DNA from: Tissierella sp. P1
GTDB lineage: Bacteria; Bacillota; Clostridia; Tissierellales; Tissierellaceae
Assembly (NCBI RefSeq): GCF_002266425.1
Contig: NZ_NPMN01000026.1
Location: 1-61,771, forward strand
Direction: 5' to 3'
DNA length: 61,771 bases
Shown: positions 56,663 to 61,771 of the stretch, in pieces
Layout of the letters: each line of letters begins with the position of its first letter
Numbering within the stretch: position 1 is the stretch's first letter
Program-made: the position numbers and the translations under genes
The notes under the pieces: model-generated
Database searches by the model: none
Told to the model about the DNA's origin: nothing
What the model saw: the letters and a program-made list of their open reading frames with translations, nothing else

Positions 56663-56878
56663 ATGATAACAAAAACTTATCAATTAGAAACATTGACTTG
56701 CCCAAACTGCGTGGCTAAAATTGAAGGAATGTTAAAGAAGACAAAAGGTATTTCTACAGGAGAAGTTTTATTTAATACATCTAGAGTTAAAGCAACTTTC
56801 GATGAATCAATATTAAGCTCAGAAGATATAGTAGCAAAAATTGAAAAATTAGGATTTGACGTTTTAAGTGAAAAATAA
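56663..56878 (+). CDS. Heavy-metal-associated (HMA) domain protein, CopZ-like
   Basis: A 71-residue single-domain metallochaperone-like protein. Metal-binding CPNC is in TLTCPNCVAKIEGML. The rest has the ferredoxin-like HMA fold, including the SRVKATFDESIL region. It lies 28 bases before the P1B ATPase, whose own N-terminus lacks an HMA domain. It may hand metal to the pump in trans. Metal unknown. Confidence 0.9.
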   Translation: MITKTYQLETLTCPNCVAKIEGMLKKTKGISTGEVLFNTSRVKATFDESILSSEDIVAKIEKLGFDVLSEK

Positions 56879-56906
56879 TAAGTAAAGTTTAAGAGGGGAG
56901 AGTATA

Positions 56907-58777
56907 ATGAAATTAACCAAGGCTCAAAGAGTTTGGATATCAGGGATATTAGTAGCAATAGCTTTTATATTAAAGAATACAATAGGAGAGCAAATAATAA
57001 CATCTGTGGTCATGATTCTTGCAGCCATAATTGCAGGTACTCCAATACTCAGAAATGCAATATCTGCTGCAAGATACTGGATAATAGGAATAGATGCTCT
57101 AGTATCCATAGCAGTCATAGGTGCAATGTTTATAGGGGAATACTGGGAAGCAGCAGCTGTAACATTTCTATTTATGCTAGGTGATTACCTAGAATCTAGA
57201 ACTATAGAAAAAACTAGATCTTCAATTAAAGCTTTGCTGGATTTAGCTCCAGATACGGCTAGAGTAATGAGAGATGGAGTTGAAATAATAATCTCTCCTG
57301 ATGAAGTAGTTAAGGGAGATCAGGTAGTAGTAAAACCAGGAGAAAAGATTTCTGTAGATGGCAATGTTGTAGAAGGCTCAGCATATGTAAATCAGTCAGC
57401 TATTACAGGAGAGTCAATCCCTGTTAATAGAAATATAGATGATAGTGTCTTCTCAGGAACAATAATTGAGTCTGGATATCTAGTAATTGAGGCAACGAGA
57501 GTAGGAGAGGATACTACGTTTGCAAGGATACTTCAAATGGTAGAAGAAGCTCAAGATAAGAAAGCAAAAACTCAAAAATTTCTTGAGAAGTTTTCAAGAT
57601 ATTATACTCCTGCTATAATAGTATTAGCAATAGGATTATATCTAGTGACTCAGGATTTGGTATTAGCTCTTACATTATTAGTTATAGCCTGTCCGGGAGC
57701 TTTGGTTATATCAACCCTGTGTCTATTGTAGCAGGTATAGGAAATGGGGCAAAGCATGGTGTGTTAGTCAAAGGTGGAGAGATAATGGAAAACTTAGGGA
57801 AGATAAAAGTTTTAGCCTTTGACAAGACGGGAACATTGACTGTTGGGAAACCAATGGTAACCCATATAAAATCCTATGATATAGAAGAAAGAGAGTTACT
57901 AAGAATAACTGCAATAGGAGAAGGATATTCAGAACATCCTCTAGCTCGTGCAATACTGGCTCGGGCAGAAAAGGATCTAGGAAAAATTGATGAAATGCCA
58001 GAGGAGTCAGAGATAATAACTGGTCAAGGTCTTAAAGTTAAGATAGAAGGTAGAACAATTTTAATAGGAAATAGAAAATTATTCTTAGAGAATAAGGTAA
58101 GTATTGGAGAGAATGTAGAAAAATATCTACAATCTGAAGAACAAAAAGGACAGACTGCTGTAATAGTTGGAGATACGAGGCAAATATTAGGGATTATATC
58201 CATTGCTGATGTTGTAAGGGAAGATGCTAAGAAATTAGTATCTAATCTAAAGAAATTGGGTGTAGAAAAAATAGTAATGCTTACTGGAGATAATAGAAGA
58301 GCTGCTAAAGCAATTGCCGAAGAAATAGGCTTAGACGATTTTTATGCAGAACTTTTACCAGAAGATAAGGTTAGGGTATTAAAAGAATTGCAAGAAAAAT
58401 ATGGCGTAGCAGCCATGGTAGGGGATGGAGTAAATGATGCGCCAGCATTGGCTTCAGCTGATTTAGGAATTGCCATAGGTGGTGCAGGAACAGATGTGGC
58501 CATGGAAACAGCAGATGTAGTGTTGATGTCTGACGAAATAAAAAAACTATCCCATGCCATAGGATTAAGCCGTGCTACAGTAAATAATATGAGACAGAAT
58601 ATTTACTTTGCTATAGCTGTAGCAGCATTATTATTAGCAGGAGTATTGATTAAAACGGTTAATTTATCCTTTGGAATGTTAGTCCATGAATTGTCTGTCT
58701 TGCTAGTTGTAATTAATGCAGTTAGACTTTTAGGATATGGAGATAGGGGCAAATCGAAGAAAATGTTAGGGATTTAA
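56907..58777 (+). pseudogene. P1B-type heavy-metal ATPase, frameshifted
   Basis: A metal pump of about 623 residues after repair. The first frame ends at 57731. The C run at 57715-57717 lacks one base, after which PVSIVAGIGNGAKHGVLVKGGE continues to 58777. Motifs: TGES (in ITGESIPV), FDKTGTLTVGKP, MLTGDN and GDGVNDAPALA. The membrane metal motif is CPG (ACPGALVIS) instead of the usual CPC. The N-terminus has no HMA domain; the gene before it supplies one. Metal and direction cannot be decided. Confidence 0.9.
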
Positions 58778-58789
58778 GGAGATGTTTAA

Positions 58790-59470
58790 ATGGATTGTAA
58801 CTGCTTTAAAAGGGAAGGGAAAAATTGTATAGAGATAGTTCCAATCTTTAGCAATCTAACTTATGAAGAAATGATGGAAGTAGCTAGGATAACAAGAGAA
58901 AAAAACTTTGAAAAAGGTGAAATGATATATACGGCTGGGGATAAAGGAGATAAACTTTACGTAATACATTCTGGAAAAGTAAAAATAACTAGATTTACAG
59001 ATTCGGGCAAAGAACAGGTAATTAGAGTATTGGGACCTGGAGATTTTATGGGAGAACTATCTATCTTTAGTCCCTTGCCATTAACTGATAACGGAGAAGC
59101 ACTGTCACAGACAGTTGCATGTATGATAGATGGGAAAAAATTAAAAGAGTTAATGAAAAAATATCCTACCATAGCATTTAAAGTAATGGAGGAGCTAAGT
59201 CAAAGATTAGAAAAAGCTGAACATTTGATAGAAAATATAAGCCTTCATGGAGTAGAAAGAAGGCTGGCCCTTACCCTAATTAATATGGCAAATGAAAAAG
59301 GGGAAGTATCTTTAAAGATGAGTAAAAGAGACTTTGCATCTCATTTAGGAATGAGTCAAGAGACTTTAAGTAGAAAGCTAACAGTTTTTCAGGATATGGG
59401 AATTATAAAATTAATTGGTCATAGAAGAATAATTTTACTGGATATAGAAGCTTTAGAAAAGATAGAGTAA
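58790..59470 (+). CDS. Crp/Fnr family transcriptional regulator
   Basis: A 226-residue regulator starting MDCNCFKREGKNCIEIVPIF. An N-terminal cupin-type sensor domain contains GDKGDKLYVIHSGKVKI and GPGDFMGELSIF. The C-terminal winged helix-turn-helix is RDFASHLGMSQETLSRKL. Three early cysteines (Cys3, Cys5, Cys13) could bind an Fe-S cluster or metal. It lies 12 bases after the pump. The operator upstream of the operon fits its family, so autoregulation and a redox, nitric oxide or metal signal are likely. Inducer unknown. Confidence 0.9.
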   Translation: MDCNCFKREGKNCIEIVPIFSNLTYEEMMEVARITREKNFEKGEMIYTAGDKGDKLYVIHSGKVKITRFTDSGKEQVIRVLGPGDFMGELSIFSPLPLTDNGEALSQTVACMIDGKKLKELMKKYPTIAFKVMEELSQRLEKAEHLIENISLHGVERRLALTLINMANEKGEVSLKMSKRDFASHLGMSQETLSRKLTVFQDMGIIKLIGHRRIILLDIEALEKIE

Positions 59471-59512
59471 CCTCTAATTTAAATTAAATTAGAGGTTACT
59501 CTATTTGGATAT
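59465..59512. terminator. Bidirectional terminator after the Crp/Fnr gene
   Basis: A perfect 37-bp palindrome at 59465-59501, centred on AAT and built from GAGTAACCTCTAATTTA. It includes the Crp/Fnr stop codon and lies between convergent genes. Confidence 0.85.
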
Positions 59513-61771
59513 TTATTTTATTAAATTTTTTATACTATTAAAGAAACCTTTATTATCTTTTATTACTTTCTCATTTCCAACTGTTACAATATTATTATCT
59601 TTTAATCCCTTTTCAATCATTTCAGCAAATTTTTTCATGTCCTGAGGCTTCGTGTTTAATATTTCTTTAAGCTCTCTATTTAAATCCTCAGTCTTAATTC
59701 CCATAAGATAATAATAATCGGCCTCATTTCCTTTTTGTATGCTAGATACTGGAACATAGTATTCTGCCAAAGAAGAAATAATAAATTTCTCAAATGCTTT
59801 CTCATCTGAATCAAAGTTTCTGAGAAAGCTTACGGTGCTGTTATAGGCATTATAAGTTTCCTTTAATTTTGGATCTCTATAGCTCATAAAGATAATATTA
59901 GATTCGTTGACTATATTAAACATAGCACCATATGCTCCGCCTTTGACACGAATTTCATTAAATAAATAGTCAGATATAACATTGTTTAAAACCTTCATGC
60001 TACCGCTATATTTATATCCGCCCTTTGTAAAGTCAAAAGCTGCGAAGTTATATAAAATATCTATTGGAGATGTAAAGGCTTCGTTAGTATCTCCAATCTT
60101 AAATTCATATTTTTGTGAAGGATAATCTTTATCTTCCAAGATTTCAAGTAATGTAGGAAGATTTTCCTTAAAAGCCTTATATTCTGTATTTTCTCCAGTT
60201 ATACTTATTACTAAATTATTTCTATTAAAAATAGTATTTTTAACTTCTTCAAGATTTGCGACTATTTCTTCATACTTAGAATCATAATTCAAATCAAGTT
60301 CTGATATAAAATCATAATAATCAAAGCCATTTAAAATATCGTTATACTTGAAAACAGGTGAGAAATAAGAAAGATTTCTTATTGCGGCCGTATTCAAAGG
60401 CATGCTATTCAATTGATTTTCAATAGTAAACTTTGACATTGAGATAAGCTGTTTTAGCCTTTCTTTATCGTCGAATTTAGTCTTTTCTATTTCTTCTGAA
60501 ATCAAGTTAAACATTTGACCTATGTTTTCATCAATGGCAATAGATGATACGACTAATTTAGGATCATAATCTGTGTTATTTCCTTTTTTAGTTAGTACAC
60601 TAGGATAATAGTTGATACCTCCTGTATACATAGCTTCCTGCACTGGCAGTTCAGTATAATTATAATTTTCGGTACTCATTTTCCCTAATATCTCTGATAA
60701 GAGATTTATATAAGGAATTTGTTCTTGTTTCACATAAGAAGCATCAAAATATAAATTTATGCTTCCAATACCATTGGTGAATAATGGATGATGCAAAATA
60801 ATAATATCTTCATCTTTACTTTCTATAGTAGGGATTTCCTCTATAGTAGGTTTTAAGTCTTTTAAAGATAATGCAGGCATGGTATCTAAGGCTTCTTTAG
60901 AATTAGGAGTGTTATTCCATTCTTGAAGTTCTTTATATTCTCTTATAATATCTTCTATTTCCTTATCCGAAAGAGATGCCTTATATTCTCTGAGTTTTTG
61001 TGTTGCAGCAGCATCTTTTTCTTCCATTAAGCCTTTCTTTGGCTGAAGAAGTATTAGAGAACTATGTTTATTATTTAGAATATGTTTTTTGATCAGTTCC
61101 TCGAAATAAGGCTTATCTAATGCAATCTTTAATTTTCTGAAGCTATCTGCCATATTTAGGCCTTCAAATGGGTCTTCGTCATATAGCCAGCTAAACATTG
61201 CTAAGTCACCATACATGAGCCCTGTATTAATATCTCTTGAGTATTGCTGTCTTAAATCTAGCTCTACTACGTTTAGTGTTGATTTAATAAGATCTTTATT
61301 TATACCTTTTTCTGCTACATCCTTTAAGGAAGAAAACACAATATTTACAAAACTATCCTTCATATCAGGATTGATATTTTGTGCAGTTATTGTTACATAA
61401 GGTTGCAAGAAGTTAGGAGACATTTGGGCACTAATATTGTAAAAACCAGCTTTATTTAGTTCTTGCACCACTGGAGAAGCTTGGTTTTTGAATAGCATGT
61501 AAGTTAGTACATTGAAGGAAGTCATCGTATCGATTCTAGAATCATCTTTAATAGAAAAGCTTAGAGCAACAGATGATTTTCCTTCTTCAGAGTCCTCCGT
61601 TGAAATAGGATACTCAACTATTATATCTTTTCTCTTGTCAAAGGGTTTTTGAACAATAGGTTTAGAATCTATTTCCTCTTTATCGAAATCCTTTAAATAA
61701 TTATCATTTATAAATTTAAGTTTCTCCAATATATCGATTTTTCCATAGAGATAAATATAACTATTTGAAGG
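59513..61771 (-). CDS. M16 family peptidase (presequence protease/Cym1-like), partial
   Basis: The frame is open to the right edge, so the start is outside the window. The TTG at 61729 is internal: upstream codons read PSNSYIYLYGKIDI, matching the continuous family sequence. About 752 residues are visible of an expected 970 or so. The metal-binding HxxEH of the first domain is missing because it lies upstream. The visible part contains the M16C-associated region and later domains, including the MKVLNNVISDYLFNEIRVKGGAYGAMF glycine-rich segment near the C-terminus. Such clostridial proteins degrade peptides. Confidence 0.88.
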   Translation of the reverse strand, partial: PSNSYIYLYGKIDILEKLKFINDNYLKDFDKEEIDSKPIVQKPFDKRKDIIVEYPISTEDSEEGKSSVALSFSIKDDSRIDTMTSFNVLTYMLFKNQASPVVQELNKAGFYNISAQMSPNFLQPYVTITAQNINPDMKDSFVNIVFSSLKDVAEKGINKDLIKSTLNVVELDLRQQYSRDINTGLMYGDLAMFSWLYDEDPFEGLNMADSFRKLKIALDKPYFEELIKKHILNNKHSSLILLQPKKGLMEEKDAAATQKLREYKASLSDKEIEDIIREYKELQEWNNTPNSKEALDTMPALSLKDLKPTIEEIPTIESKDEDIIILHHPLFTNGIGSINLYFDASYVKQEQIPYINLLSEILGKMSTENYNYTELPVQEAMYTGGINYYPSVLTKKGNNTDYDPKLVVSSIAIDENIGQMFNLISEEIEKTKFDDKERLKQLISMSKFTIENQLNSMPLNTAAIRNLSYFSPVFKYNDILNGFDYYDFISELDLNYDSKYEEIVANLEEVKNTIFNRNNLVISITGENTEYKAFKENLPTLLEILEDKDYPSQKYEFKIGDTNEAFTSPIDILYNFAAFDFTKGGYKYSGSMKVLNNVISDYLFNEIRVKGGAYGAMFNIVNESNIIFMSYRDPKLKETYNAYNSTVSFLRNFDSDEKAFEKFIISSLAEYYVPVSSIQKGNEADYYYLMGIKTEDLNRELKEILNTKPQDMKKFAEMIEKGLKDNNIVTVGNEKVIKDNKGFFNSIKNLIK

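Noticed and set aside
56933..57184. Overlapping frame inside the P1B ATPase gene
   Set aside because: Low-complexity shadow reading; the ATPase frame is supported by family motifs.
1..61771. CRISPR arrays, tRNA or rRNA genes, prophage or intact IS element
   Set aside because: No regularly spaced repeats, cloverleaf-like segments, rRNA signatures or transposase/integrase motifs were seen on either strand.

Overview
The window is low-GC DNA with strong AGGAGG-type ribosome binding sites, frequent TTG/GTG starts and many TAG/TAA stops. It looks like an anaerobic, Gram-positive member of the Clostridia/Tissierellia. No rRNA, tRNA, CRISPR array or intact transposase was seen. Two thirds of the window is catabolic and accessory: anaerobic purine/urate-type degradation with molybdenum hydroxylases, then hydantoin/ureide-type degradation. 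The rest is housekeeping, c-di-GMP signalling and a metal-ATPase operon.

Layout. 1-152 is the end of a MOSC-domain gene. 644-2377 is a sigma-54 activator with a cysteine-bearing sensory domain. It is followed by three phased palindromes and a sigma-54 promoter (2760-2775) in front of dpaL (ygeX), ygeY and a purine-deaminase-type amidohydrolase. 6932-21211 holds three NCS2 purine permeases, three molybdopterin subunits, two [2Fe-2S] subunits plus a fossil of a third, one FAD subunit and a flavoprotein. 21222-28276 holds an SsnA-like amidohydrolase, a PreA-like Fe-S flavoprotein, a D-aminoacylase-like enzyme, a hydantoinase, YqeB and XdhC. These last two are maturation factors typical of selenium-dependent molybdenum hydroxylases. 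Inferred route: purine uptake, hydroxylation and dehydrogenation, ring opening by amidohydrolases and hydantoinase, then 2,3-diaminopropionate to pyruvate and ammonia. The cluster resembles the E. coli ygeX-ygeY-hydA-yqeB-ssnA-xdhD region.

After convergent murF/ddl comes a second sigma-54 regulon. An activator (31050) is followed by two transcription units, each with an almost identical control region: tandem palindromes 22 bp apart, with the proximal one 93.5 bp from the -12 element. One unit encodes a methyl-accepting chemotaxis protein. The other encodes a carbamoylase/allantoate-amidohydrolase-like enzyme, a DUF1097 membrane protein and a hydantoinase. The organism probably swims toward the compound it degrades here.

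The right third holds a double-cubane-type dehydratase relative, an LCP protein, pepF, an ABC-F ATPase, three c-di-GMP proteins, a DEAD-box helicase, an XRE regulator, plsY, threonine aldolase and a lipoprotein. An operon follows with a small HMA protein, a P1B ATPase and a Crp/Fnr regulator; a perfect palindrome sits at the class II activator position of its promoter. The window ends inside an M16 peptidase gene.

At least nine genes are interrupted by a one-base indel or, in one case, an in-frame TAG. Most look like missing single bases. Sequencing or consensus error is the simplest explanation, but true decay cannot be excluded from one sequence.
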